NCBI GenBank assembly: GCA_023548195.1
Contig: JAJHZJ010000026.1
Location: forward strand, 3,975,598-4,039,597
Direction: 5' to 3'
DNA: 64,000 bases
Origin: Bettongia penicillata ogilbyi
Taxonomy: Eukaryota > Chordata > Mammalia > Diprotodontia > Potoroidae
Shown here: positions 35,305 through 46,116 of the stretch, one piece after another
How the letters are laid out: every line of letters begins with the position of its first letter
How positions within the stretch are numbered: position 1 is the first letter of the stretch
Translations under genes and position numbers: made by a program
The notes under the pieces: generated by a model
What the model saw: only the letters and a program-made list of their open reading frames with translations
The model's database searches: none
What the model was told of the DNA's origin: nothing

Positions 35305-36430
35305 TGGGGGGAGGAGTCAAGATGGTGGAGTAGAAAGATTCACGTATGCTAGCTCTGAATCCACAGCCCAGAAATTTCCTGTAAAAAAACTCCCCACAAA
35401 TTCTGGAGTACTGCAAGGCGAGCACCAATGCAGTGGAAGAGATTTCCATTCCAGAGAGCCCTGGAAAGTCGTCCCCGGGGGTCCATCGTGCTCCGGACAG
35501 CAGAGCCCATCCCTGCGCTGCACTGCCCGCCCGGCCCCAGAGGAGCAGATCCAAGCAACCTTCAGGGATGGAATCTCTGGCGGCTGTGAAGGTCCCTCTG
35601 CCCACAGGAGCTACAGGTCAGTGAGAGAGACTTCTGGGCTGGCCGAGAGAGGAGCGGGGTGTCTCCGTGACTTGGACCCCCTCAGGAGGCAGCGGCAGAG
35701 GCAGCGGTGGAGGCAGCGGCAGAGGCAGCTGCGTGGCCCGGGACTCCCCAAGCAGGCAGGAGCTCCATTACCAAAGATCTCTGCATAAAACCCCTGAGGG
35801 AACTGAGCCTGGGAGGTGGCCCTGCCCCCACCCCAGTACCAGAACTTAAGCTCACATTGAATAGCAGCCCTGCCCACCACAGAAAGCCCTGAGGCTGGGA
35901 AGCAGCATTTGAATCTCAAACCCCAAGCACTAGCTGGGCAGATCTAGATGGGGGTGGAAAGGAATCTCAGAAGTCAAGTAACTGGCTGGGAAAATGCCCA
36001 GAAAAAGGAAGCAAAATAAGACCATAGAGAGCTACTTTCTTGGGGAAGAGATGTTCCTTCCTCCTTTCATTTCTGATGACAAAGTACAATGCTTGCCATC
36101 AGGGAAAGACATGGAGGTCAGGGCCTCTCTATCCCAGACATCCCAGGTGGATGTCCGTTGGGCTCAGGCCATGGAAGAGCTCAAAAAGGATTTTGAAAAT
36201 CAAGTTAGACAGGTGGAGGAAAAACTGGGAAGAGAAATGAGAGAGATGCAAAAAAAGCATGAAAATGGGTCAATACCTTGCTAAAGGAGACCCAAAAAAA
36301 TGCTGAAGAAAATAACACCTTGAAAAGTAGGCTCACTCAATTGGCAAAAGAGGTTCAAAAAGCCAATGAGGAGAAGAATGCTTTCAAAAGCAAAATTAGT
36401 CAAATGGAAAAAGAGGTTCAAAAGCTCACA
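35305..36430 (+). mobile_element. HAL1-type element, copy C (5' half only)
   Basis: Starts with GGGGGGAGGAGTCAAGATGGTGGAG and has the full GC-rich 5'UTR with GGCAGCGGCAGAGGCAGC runs. ORF1 extends to QKLT at 36,430, where it stops abruptly against the minus-strand L1 G. The long open frames at 35,258-35,788 and nearby lie in the GC-rich 5'UTR and are not proteins of a known family. The 3' half is missing, which ordinary 5' truncation cannot explain. Confidence 0.82.
35994..36430 (+). pseudogene. HAL1 C ORF1, 3'-truncated and frameshifted
   Basis: Begins MPRKRKQNKTIESYF and reads through the coiled-coil start (WAQAMEELKKDFENQ) to KKHEN, where one or more bases are lost near 36,262 compared with copy B. 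The same coiled coil continues in another frame from 36,278 (ETQKNAEENNTLKSRL) until the break at 36,430. It keeps codons where copy B has its TAG, so that stop is private to B. Confidence 0.8.
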
Positions 36431-37168
36431 AGTTTTCCTTTTGGGATCACTTTCAGGAACCAATTGGTGGGTTCTTGCAATATCTAATTTTACCCTCTGT
36501 TCCTAGAGTATGAGGGCAGTTTTCCTTGATGATTTCTTGAAAGATATCATCTTGGTTCTTTATTTGATCATGGGTTTCAGGTAGGCCGTTAATTTTTAAA
36601 TTGTCTCTACTGGATCTATTTTCCAGCTCAATTATTTTTCCAGTGATATATTTCTCATTGTCTGCTATTTTTTCATTCCTTTGATTTTGTTTTATAATTT
36701 CATGATTTTTCATAGAGTCACTATCTTCTATCTGCTCCATTCTAATCTTTAAGGAATTATTTTCTTCAGTGGGCTTTTGAACCCCCTTTCCATCTGATCA
36801 ATTCTGCTTTTTAAGGCATTCTTCCCTTCATTGTCTTTTTGTATCTCTTTTCTCATTTGGATTAGTCTACTTTTTAAGGTGTTATTTTCTTCAGCATTTT
36901 TGGGTCCCCTTTAGCAAGCAGTTGACTCATTCTCATGATTGTCCAGCTTTGCTCTCTTTTCTCTTCCCAAGTTTTGCTCTACTTCTCTTACTTAATTATC
37001 AAAATCCTTTATGAGCTCTTCTATGGTCTGAGATCAACTCCTATTTTTCTTGGAAGCTTTGAATATTGGAGCTTTGACTTTGTTGTCTTCCTCTGTTTGT
37101 ATATTTTGGTCTTCCTTGTCTCCAAAGTAAGAATATATAGTATGATTCTATTGCTAGTTTTTGCTCAT
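36431..37168 (-). pseudogene. L1 G ORF1 pseudogene
   Basis: The start MSKN is followed by stops. The best-preserved open part is 36,453-36,740 (MEQIEDSDSMKNHEIIKQNQRNEK, then ELENRSSRDNLKINGLPETHD), spanning the end of the coiled coil and the start of the RRM. The frame breaks off after the TEGKIRYC segment. Many stops in the coiled-coil half show age. Confidence 0.75.
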
Positions 37169-37628
37169 TTCCCCAGACATTTACTTGACTTTGAGCTCTT
37201 TGTTAAGGTAGTTTTCTGCTTCCACTGGGAGTGGAGATGTAGTTAGATTTTGGATCCCCTCACAATCTGTGGTCCTAGAGCTTCAGAAACAGCCACTGCT
37301 TCTGCCCCTCCTCTGGCTGCCATGGGCTGCTCTACTTCTCTGCTGCCCTGAAACTGGGGCTAGACCACTCTACTCTCTCAGACAGGTCCTACAGGTGTTT
37401 TCCATTGACATTCCAATTTGTTCTCTGAGTTTGGGGGTTGTGAAGTCTGCGAACTGCCATAGGTGCCAGAGATTCAGTCCCCCAAGGCCTGCTCAGGTCC
37501 TGTCTCTGCTGGCTCAGCCCATGATAGACTGTGTTCTGCTCCCAGCACAGCATAATAGACTCTTCCTATCAACCTTCCAGGTTATCTTGGGCTAGATATT
37601 TGCTTCATTCCATCATCATGTGGATTCT

Positions 37629-38519
37629 TGTAGCAATAAATACCCTCAAATGCACAGGGGAACCTGTTATCACAGGTTCTTAGATCTGCATTCATAAAAG
37701 GAAAAAAAAAACTTTCAAGGGGTTAACAATTACTTTAAAAAAGTGCATGGATCATTCCTATAGCCAAGTACACTTATCATTCAGTTAATTTAGGGAGTCA
37801 GAACCCTTAATTTCAAGGAAAATAAAGAGAAATCAAAAGATCAATGGACATGACTTCCTCTGCCTGAATTCAACAGACAATTGGACCCCAATTGTCTGAT
37901 TATAGTTACCAGAGAGTGAAGCACAAGATCTGGGTTCTAAACACCAGGGGAATCCTTCACAGCTTCCTGGAGTCCTCATCTGGCCAAACACTTCCAGTCA
38001 GTAAGCTCCAAAGTAATCAATAGATGTGGCTTCCTCTCCCTGACCATAATTGAACAGACTAGTATAGCTTTCTGACCATCGTTACCAGAGTGGGACACAC
38101 AACATCTGGGTTCTCAAAGTAGAGAGCTCCTTAGTAGCTCCCCTCATCTGTCACTCAAACCTTCTTACCAAAAACTAAGCCCCAAAGTACTACCTCAACA
38201 CAGACTATTAATAACTTTTTAAGAGCATGACAATCTTTTAGATTCAGTCCCTCATTAACAAAAGGCTTGGTCCTTCTTACAAATCTTCCCTAATCAAACT
38301 CCCCTTAATGGGCAGGCCCATTAAAGGGTGGAAAAGATATTTAGTCACATTAAAATAATTAAGAATACAAATGCATACACTGTTTCTAGTTAAAGACACT
38401 GTCATTTCTATATTTTACTCCTTGTAAAGGCTCTTGATTGATAAAGGCAAGATTCAATAAGAGGCACTTGACTATACTAAAACAAAAACATCAAAGGATC
38501 CCTTTTGATTGCCATCACA
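37629..38519. mobile_element. Solo LTR-like insertion (891 bp) in L1 G 5'UTR
   Basis: Begins TGTAGCAATAAA and ends GCCATCACA (TG...CA ends), interrupting a 5'UTR that is continuous at 1-447. Flanks are ATTCT (37,624-37,628) and CTTCT (38,520-38,524), compatible with a 5-bp TSD with one change. No coding sequence. A related copy flanks the L1 at 50,318-57,161. It contains an internal duplication of about 176 bp. Class is not determined; such structures are usually endogenous-retrovirus solo LTRs. Confidence 0.7.
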
Positions 38520-38635
38520 CTTCTGCAGCTCCAGAATTTGTTTAGAGTCATTTTTACAGATGTTTGGCTGGTCTTAGCAGGAGAGCTCTAGCAAGTCTCT
38601 GCTTGTACTCTACCATCTTTGCTCTGTACCTGTTT

Positions 38636-39244
38636 GTAGTTTTTTGTTACTATGGTGGATTTGACTTTCTGGTACCTGAATAAATGTTTTGATCTCTCTT
38701 CCATTCAGAGAGACTGTTGTATTTGTGATTCAGAATTCTGTTGGGATATTCATGGCTGGAGCCAACACCGTGAATATTGCACTGGCATTACAGGCTCCTA
38801 AGGGTTCAGAAGAGTATTAAAGGTTGCTTTTCCCAGTACTTTATGAAGCCCCTCCTTAGTGAGGTTGGGGCTTACTCAGTATCTCATCCTGTATCTTGAG
38901 GACAACCTAAAGTCCTTTCCCCTTTACCTTAAAATACCATAAAACTTCTCCTTAATGTGTACCACAAGAATTGCTTTTGTCTCTTTTATCCTATGTCCTT
39001 CTTTCCTACTTATCCTGTCATCTGTCTTCTTTATCCTGTGTCATTAAAGAAATCCTCCTTACCTTGTAAGCAACACTCTTCCTCATTTTGTTCATCCATA
39101 TCTTTAACCCCATAAAAATCCTAAAATTACATTGTTGTTCTAAAAGCACTGTATAAGCATGACTCTCCCAAGTATCAGGGTATTCATTAATTTTCTTGCT
39201 AAAAAATCCTGTGTCTTTTTGACACTCTCCTTTGATCATACAAA
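38636..39244. other. Unassigned, possible degraded LTR end and leader
   Basis: CCTGAATAAATGTTTTGATCTC, then TTGTATTTGTGATTC, then GGGATATTCATGGCTGGAGCC looks like an LTR R/U5 end followed by a primer-binding-site-like TGG...CC segment at about 38,755-38,775. No gag, pol or env frame is visible in the following 470 bp. Low certainty. Confidence 0.25.
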
Positions 39245-39848
39245 CTTGGAAGAGCTGAAAATTTGCAGATTCCCTAGGAATATTTCTGAAAACAACTGCA
39301 AAAACCCCTGAAACTTTGGAAAGTACAGCACCACCTCACCCCCTCCCCTGTCCCTTGTAGCAGAGAACTACCTTGACAAAGAGTTCAAAATTCAAATAAT
39401 TGGCTGGGGAAATGAGCAAACAGTAGAGAAAAAATCAGTCTATAGAATCTGACTTTCATGACAAGGAAGATCAAAATAAACAACTAGAAGAAAACGAAGT
39501 CTAAACTCCTACATCCAGAGCCTCCAAGAAAAAAACATATGAATTGGCTCAGGTGATGGAAGAGCTCAAAAAGGATTTTGAAGTTCAAGCAAGAGAAGTA
39601 GAGGAAGAATTTGGAAGAGAAATTAGGGTACTACAAGAAAATCATGAAAAACAACTCAAACATTTGCTAAAAGGAGACTTTAAAAAGCTGAAGAAAATAA
39701 CAACTTAAAAAATAGACTAACTCAAATGGAAAAAGAGATCCAAAAAGCCAACAAAGAGAAGAATGCTTTAAAAAGCAGAAATGGCCAAATGGAAAAGAAG
39801 GTCCAAAAGATCATTAAAGAAAATAATTCCTTAAAAATTAGAATGGAC
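39245..39848 (+). mobile_element. HAL1/L1 fragment E (5'UTR end and ORF1 coiled coil)
   Basis: The pre-ORF1 segment GCAGAGAACTACCTTGACAAAG (compare 8,970) is followed by decayed ORF1 text (GGAAGAGCTCAAAAAGGATTTTG). The coiled coil ends at about 39,845 (AAAATTAGAATGGAC), where a second element's 5' end begins at once. It contains frameshifts near 39,660-39,690. Confidence 0.7.
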
Positions 39849-40392
39849 AGAGTAGAGTCAAGATGGCAGAGTAGAAGCAGGGACCTACTAGAGGTCTCCC
39901 TCCAAACCCCTCAAAAGCCTGTAAAAAATGACTCTATACAAATACTAGAGCAACAGAAGCCACAAAATGACAGTGAGACAAATTTCCAGTCCAAGACAAG
40001 CTGGAATGTTGACAGGAAGGAAGAATCTAACACACCATGTTGTGAGTAGAGGTCAATTCAGCATGAGCCATGCCAGCATGGCCAGAGCTGTAGCAGGCCT
40101 TGGGGGACTGAAATGCTGGAGCAGCTTCAATTTTCAGACGTCTAAAGACACAAACATCAGACAGCTGCAAATGTCAATGGGAAGAGTCTATCACCTGGAT
40201 GAGAGGGGAGTATGGTATAGCCCTGGCCCCAACCCCAGTACCAGTTCCAGCACCAGCACCAGCCCAGGCCCCAACCCTGGCCTCAGGCCCATCCCTGTCC
40301 CCAGTGTGTCTGTTGTCATTGTTAAGGTGGGTGCTGCTTCTGGAGCCCCTCACTTAACAAAGCGCTCAAAAGTCAAGTAATTGAATGGGAAA

Positions 40393-40835
40393 ATGAGCAA
40401 ATGGGGGAAAAATAAAGAGACTATATATTTTTACTTTCTCTGTGAAAGAGGTATTTTCTTGTGTTTTTTGTGATGAGGAAATCAAAACTTACAATCAGAA
40501 GACGAAAACAAAGCCAAAGCTCCTGCATCCAAAGATTCCAAGAACAATATGATTGGTCTCAGGCCATGGAAGATCTCAAAAAAGATTTTGACAATCAACT
40601 AAGAGAAGTAAAGCAAAGATTGGGAAGAGAAATGAAAATGAGGCAAGAAAATCATGAAAAATGAGTCAACTGCTTGCTAAAGGAGACCCAAAAGAATACT
40701 GAAGAAAATAACATTTTAAAAAATAGACTAAACCAAATGGCAAAAGAGATCCAAAAAGCCAATGAGGAGAAGAATGCCCTGAAAAGCAGAATTTACCAGA
40801 TGGAAAAGGAGGTTCCAAAGCTCCCTGAAGTGTAG
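40393..40835 (+). pseudogene. HAL1 D ORF1 N-terminal remnant
   Basis: Starts MSKWGKNKE; the most readable part is 40,461-40,664 with WSQAMEDLKKDFDNQLREVKQRLGREM, ending at a TGA. The coiled coil resumes downstream (LLKETQKNTEENN, KNALKSRIYQMEKE) with a frame change, and the text meets TAG at 40,833 just before the 3'UTR join. Confidence 0.75.
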
Positions 40836-40854
40836 TTGGAGGGAATACATACAA

Positions 40855-41005
40855 TTATACATACAAGAACAGATGCATATACACATATACCTGTATACAT
40901 GCATACACAAATACACACACGCATGCACATGTGTATATATACACACATGCATGTATACATATATGAACATGCATATAGACATGCCTATATACACATATAT
41001 GTTCA
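40855..41005. repeat. CA/CATA microsatellite in HAL1 D 3'UTR
   Basis: Expanded and degenerate version of the CA tract that begins the HAL1 3'UTR. Confidence 0.8.
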
Positions 41006-41929
41006 TAGACAGAGATGACAGGGTGACTGGAATATGAAGGGATGATATCTAAAAATAAAATTAAAGGGTGAGAGAGGAATACATTAGGAGAAGTAGAAAG
41101 AGAGAAATAGAATAGGGTAAATTATCTCACATAGTAGAGTCAAGAAAAAGCGTTTACAATGAAGGAGAAGAGGAGGGAAACAAGAGACAATGAGTGAACC
41201 TTACTCTCACTGGATTTGGCTTAAGGAGGGAATAACACACACTCAATTGGGCATTAAAAGTACAGGAAAAGTAAAGGGGAAGGGGATAAAAGGAGAGATG
41301 ATTGAAGGGAGGGCAAATAGGAGAAGAGTAATCACAAACACTTTTGAGGAGAGACAGGGTTAAAACAGAGAGTAGAATAAAAGGAGGGCAGGATAGGTTG
41401 GAGGGAAATATAATTAGTCTTTCACAACATGACTGTTATGGAAGTGTTTTGCATGACTACACATGTGTAACATAAATTGAATTGCTTGGCTTCTCAACAG
41501 GGGAGGGAGAAAGGGAGAGAATTTGGAAATCAAAGTTTTAAAAACAAACATTAAAATTATTTTTACATGCAACAGGGAAATAAGACTTACAAGCAATGGG
41601 GTATAGAAATCTATCTTGCCCTACAAGAAAATAGAGGAGAGAGGGGTAAGTGAAGGGGGGGGTATGTGATAAAAGGGAAGGCAGATTAGGGAAAGAGGTA
41701 ATCAGAATATACTCTATCTTGGGTGGGGGAATGGGAGAGATGAGGAGAAAATTTGGAACTCAAAATTGTGAAAGTGAATGTTGAAAATTAAAAATTAATC
41801 AGTTAGGAAAAAGGGAAAAGGAATATCTTTTCTTTTAGCTCTACTATCTTCCTTTTAATATGAACCCAGATTTTCTCTATCCCCTAGTACTCCTTTTTAT
41901 TTTTTATTTTTAGTAGCTTAGTGTTTTGA

Positions 41930-42511
41930 TCAGGTTCTAGTCTCAAGGTGTGAGAAATGTTACCCCAGGCCTGAGGTCTTTCTTACTATTTTTTTTTCTG
42001 GGTTCTGTCCTAGAGCCCAGCCACTTCTAAACCGCAGCAAGAGTCCCCAGCCGTATTGTCCTGCAAATGCACTTTCTCTCCATAGTCCTTCTGATGGCTG
42101 GAATTTGCAGCTGTCTTCTCTGCTCTGGAACTAAAACCAGGGAATTGCCTCTCTTGAAAGTTCCCAGAGCCTGTAAGGTCCCCACCTACTGCCACCATGA
42201 TCACCAGATTTGTGCTAGTTCCTTCTCACTCACAGCTGCAGCCAGGACCCAGTCAGGTTTGCATAGTTGACATCCCTCAACAATGGAAGGTCCTTCAGTA
42301 TTGTCATACTCGGTGGTCCAACCCCTACATTGTACATGACCTGAAAGTTCCTGAGGCTGTCTCCCAAATCAGCTTTCCCCAGGAATTGTTATTTGCTGAG
42401 TTTGCAGAGTCAGCCTGAAGGTGTTTAGATTTTATTCTGGACATCAAATCTTTACTGATTTACCCTGACCCCTGTTTATTTCTGCTGCTTTAAATTCATT
42501 CTGAGATAATA
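41930..42511 (-). mobile_element. L1 5'UTR fragment, left part
   Basis: Minus-strand L1 5'UTR-like text that appears to resume at 43,101-43,195. Its style, with several ATG-poor C/T-rich stretches, matches the 5'UTR at 59.9-60.7 kb only loosely. Assignment rests mainly on the split by the L1 3' fragment and the start box at the right end. Confidence 0.45.
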
Positions 42512-43100
42512 TTCTGTCTTTTTTTAAATCAAATTATTTTGTTTACAGTGTTCTACATCACTTCCATATATCTTAGAATTTTTCCCCTCCTTCCCCTTCC
42601 CCCCATCTCCTTACTCCCTCCCTGAGACAGCATACACTTTAATATAAGATCTACACACACATTCCTATTAAATATATTTTCATATTAGTCATGTTGCATA
42701 GAATTAAGATGAATTTGAAAAATCATAAAACAAAAAAAAAAAAAAGAAAATTGTCTACTTCATTCTGCAATCGAATTTTGTAATTCTTTCTCTGGATATG
42801 GAAGGCATTTTGCCTCGAGTCCATTGGGAATTTTTTAAGTCCTTGCATTGAAATGAAGTACTAAGTCTATCAGAAAAATTCTTCATGCACTGTGGTTGTT
42901 GCTATGTACAAAATTCTCCTAGTTCTGCTCCTTTCACTCAGCATTAGTTCATGTAAGTCTTTCCAGGACTCTCTGAAGTCTTCCTGTTCATTATTTCTTA
43001 TAGCACAATAGTATTCCATTACATTCACATACTACAATTTATTCAGCCATTCCCCAATTGATGGGCATCTCCTTGATTTCCAGTTTTTGACCACCACAAA
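42512..43100 (-). mobile_element. 5'-truncated L1 (ORF2 C-terminus and 3'UTR), minus strand
   Basis: Same text as 50,380-50,960: TCCCTGAGACAGCATACAC, then AATTGATGGGCATCTCCTTG, then GATTTCCAGTTTTTG. It covers the 3'UTR and about the last 60-70 codons of ORF2. Its T-run at 42,517-42,524 is the A tail of the minus-strand element. It lies inside what looks like an older L1 5'UTR. Confidence 0.8.
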
Positions 43101-43195
43101 GAGTCAGAAATGGGAAGTGCTTCTAGGACTGTCATTTTTGTGGAGGAAATTTACAGAGTCAAACATTTTCTCATCTGCTCCACCATCTTCCCAGA
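43101..43195 (-). mobile_element. L1 5' end, right part of the split 5'UTR
   Basis: Ends with CTCCACCATCTTCCCAG, the complement of the L1 start box. Probably the true 5' start of the element whose leader continues at 41,930-42,511. Confidence 0.5.
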
Positions 43196-43855
43196 ATCTC
43201 TCACATAAATATAGTCCTAAGAGAGACAGTAGTATGTTAAGTTTCTACAGAGTTACTAGTTGATGAAGTCACTGAGAGTAAGTCAGATAATAAGAAAGTT
43301 AGCAGACTGGAGGTGGACTCAACCAATCAGGAGACAGGAGCCTTCAGAAAATCACATAATTCTTGATAAAGGGGACCAAATTCTGAAACTAGCTGGTTTC
43401 CCACTAGTTAAACTTGGGGGATGAGGGGGAGAAATGGACCCGGAGAAAGCTTTCTTCACTGTGCTTGCTTAATGAGCCTCATGCATATAAGCAGACACAC
43501 CCCATAAAAATTATCCTTCTATTTTCTGATCATGGGATCTGTGACAAGGGAGGGATACATGCCTACACATGCTTAGGGGAAACTAAAAAATGGGCATATC
43601 AGAAGATTGTGATCCAAAAGTGAACAAACCAATCTGTCCTCTGATGGGAGAATCTGTCCTGAACTAATAATGTAAGAATGCTCTCACTTCTATATCATAC
43701 ACTCCTTCATCTTTAAGAGTTGTGGGGTCCACTTTGGCCAAGGCATGCAGCTCCTCTGAACTCTGCTGTAATAAATTTTCCTTGGTACCTTTTATTATCA
43801 AATGTGTTTCTAACATACCTTAACCAGGAAAATAGAAAACAAAGAAAAAAAGTAC
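43196..43855. other. No recognised feature
   Basis: Unique-looking. A CTTGGTACCTTTTATTA segment near 43,780 is weakly LTR-like, but nothing else supports it. Confidence 0.35.
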
Positions 43856-43858
<3 letters not shown>

Positions 43859-43906
<48 letters not shown>

Positions 43907-43924
43907 CATACACACACGTATATA
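43859..43924. repeat. (TA)n then (CA)n microsatellite
   Basis: About 20 TA units at 43,859-43,900 followed by CACATACATACACACACG. Frames rich in Y and I on both strands are artefacts. Confidence 0.95.
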
Positions 43925-45150
43925 TTTAAATTTTTTGTTATTTCAGTAAATATTTTCCAATTACATGTAAATTTTTAAACATTTGTTTTTTTTGAAAATT
44001 TCCAGTTTCAATTCCTTTCCCTTATCCCCCCCGCACACACACACAGAAGAAAAATAAGGAGTTAAAAAAGTGTGCTTCAATTTGTACTCAGAGTTTGTCA
44101 GCTCTCTAGCGACAGATGGCACTTTTATAATAGTTCCTTTGGAATTGCCTTGCATCATTGTCTTGATCAGAATAGTTAAGTCTTTTACATTTGATTATCT
44201 TTACAATATTGCATGTACTGTACACAATCTTCTTCTTCTCACTTCAGTTTGAATCACTTCATATAAATAATCTCAGTTTCTTTTTCTGAAACCATCCTGA
44301 TTATCTTATCCCAGAGTATTATTCCATCACTATCATATGTCACAACCTGTTCAGCCATTCTGGAATTGATGGGCTTCCTGCCTATTTCTAATTCTTTGCC
44401 ACCACTAAAAAAACTACTATAAATATTTTTCTACAGATGGCTCAGTTTCCCTATGCTTTGATTTCTTTGAGATACAAACCCAGAATGCATAGTTTCATAT
44501 CCCTTTGGACATAGTTTCAAATTGCTCTCCAGAATGGTGGGATCAGTTCACAATTCTGCCCATACTGCCTTAGTGTCCTAGTTGTTTCATATCCTCTATA
44601 GCATTGTCCTTTTCTTGCTGATAGCCAATCTGATAGGTGTGAACTGGTACCTCAGAACTGTTTTAGTTTGAATTTCTCTAATTTATAGTGATTTAAAGCA
44701 TTTTGCCTTGCCACTATTGATAGCTACTCTCATTTGTTTTTCTGAAAACTTCCTATTCATATTCTTTGGCCATTTATCGATTGAGAAATGGCTCTTTTTA
44801 TATTTTCAAAAGTTTTCAAATTTTTATAAACTTGGTTCAATACCCTATGTAAATGAGAAACAAGGTCTTTATAAGATAAATTTGCTCTGTTTCCTCTCAT
44901 TTTTTTGTTTCCCTTCTAATTTTGGTTGCATTGGTTTTGTTTGCAAACCTTTTTAATTTCATGTAATCAAAATTAGCAGTTATACTTCCCCTCATTCTCT
45001 CTGTCTATTGTTTAGTCACAAACTCTTCCCTTATCAGTAGATATGACAGATACATTTTTTGATGTTCCTCTAAATTACTTATCATGTTACTCTTTGTCCT
45101 TAATTATGTATCTACCTTAGTATACTGCATGAGATGTTCATCTGTTATAG
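43925..45150 (-). mobile_element. Old L1, 3' part (ORF2 C-terminal and 3'UTR)
   Basis: Minus-strand L1 relic with the landmarks of the ORF2 C-terminal region: CAGCCATTCTGGAATTGATG, then TCTCCAGAATGGTGGGATC, then CCAATCTGATAGGTGTG, and GGCCATTTATCGATTGAG. It is much more diverged than 50-57 kb. Together with the plus-strand RT fragment at 45,195-46,090 it makes an inverted pair. Confidence 0.75.
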
Positions 45151-45194
45151 GCTAATATCATTAATGAACACTGACTGAGAAACTTTAAATAAAG

Positions 45195-46090
45195 TTCTTT
45201 TAAGCATACTTGGGTGATTTAACCAAGAAATCATTATGGTCAAGGGGATTTGTACCAGAGATGCAAGGATGGGTCAACATAGTCAACATTATTAATTACA
45301 TTATAAACTACAGGTTCTACAATGAGATTGTCTTACTAGACATAGAAAAGCCTTTGACAAAGAATGACATTTTTTATGCTAAAGACTCTACAGAGCATAC
45401 CTTTATAAATATCACAAATAACATTTATCTAAAACAAACAAAAATGCTATGGGGATACAGTAGAGCTTTTTTCTAATAACTACAGGAATTAAGGTTGCCT
45501 ATTTTTCCCACTATAATTTGATATAGTTCTGAAAATGTTAGCAGTAGCAATGAGATAAAAGAATCAAAGGGATAAGTATAGGTAAAGAGTAAGTAAAGTA
45601 TCCCTGTTTGCTGATGATATGGTAGTTGAATTGATAAACCTCAAGGGAATAAACAGAGATAGAAATTGGAACAACAGTTTAAGCAAAGGTGTTTGCTACC
45701 AATTGAGTCCTCAAAAATAAATAGCATTTTTATGTAAAAATAACAAATGAGCTAGAAGCAATATTGGGGAAAGGAAATCCCATTCCAAATCACTACAAAA
45801 TGAATAATATACCTGAAGATCAACCCCCAGATTTACACAAAACTTCTACAGATTCATTTACAAAGTGCTGTTTAAGAAATAAAGAACAGTCTAAATAGCT
45901 GGAAGAGTTATCAGTGCTCATGGCTAGGGCATGCTATTGAAATAAAGATGACAATTCTATAAAAAGTATCTATACTTTCACTGTCATATCAACCAAATTA
46001 CCAAAAGGGATACAATACACTGCTTGATAAAATAATAACAATAATAATAACAATAATAAAATAAATTTGGAAAAACAAAAGATCTTGAAT
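45195..46090 (+). mobile_element. Old L1, inverted RT part
   Basis: Plus-strand RT-domain text: GATTTGTACCAGAGATGCAAGG (GFVPEMQGW), then a LLDIEKPLTK segment, and GCTGATGATATGG (ADDM, the RT active-site motif) at 45,612-45,624. Later a PKGYNTLLDKII-like segment is followed by a WKNKRS-type end near 46,075. It lies head-on to the 3' part at 43,925-45,150, as produced by twin priming. Many stops; no function. Confidence 0.75.
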
Positions 46091-46116
46091 ATTAAGGGGA
46101 ATGTTGAAAACAAGTG

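Larger units (their letters stand above)
36431..38635 (-). mobile_element. L1 copy G (5'UTR and ORF1), minus strand, split by an LTR-like insert
   Basis: On the minus strand: 5' end near 38,635, 5'UTR to 38,520, then the LTR-like insertion 37,629-38,519, 5'UTR again to about 37,170, and ORF1 from ATG 37,168 to the break at 36,431 inside the RRM-like region. ORF2 and the 3'UTR are missing. The 5'UTR is of the same subfamily as at 1-447. The broken end abuts HAL1 C tail-to-tail. Confidence 0.8.
39849..41803 (+). mobile_element. HAL1-type element, copy D, with ORF1 deletion
   Basis: Start box GAGTCAAGATGGCAGAGTAG, 5'UTR with repeated CCAGCACCAGC and CCCCAACC phrases (40,210-40,290), ORF1 N-terminal half (40,393-40,835), then directly the 3'UTR (GTAGTTGGAGGGAATACATAC, CA tract, purine-rich blocks) and an A-rich end near 41,800. 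The RRM and C-terminal domain of ORF1 and the proximal 3'UTR are deleted, the opposite deletion to copy A. No matching TSD: TTAAAAATTA occurs at 39,831 and 41,788 but E does not continue after D. Confidence 0.8.

Noticed and set aside
35258..35919. Overlapping 102-176 codon frames on both strands
   Set aside because: They lie in the GC-rich 5'UTR of HAL1 C, where stop codons are rare by composition. No domain was recognised, and the equivalent frames are not conserved in copy B (25,886-26,359).
39831..41797. TTAAAAATTA as TSD for HAL1 D
   Set aside because: The 10-mer is low-complexity, and element E does not resume after the right copy, so it does not behave as a TSD.
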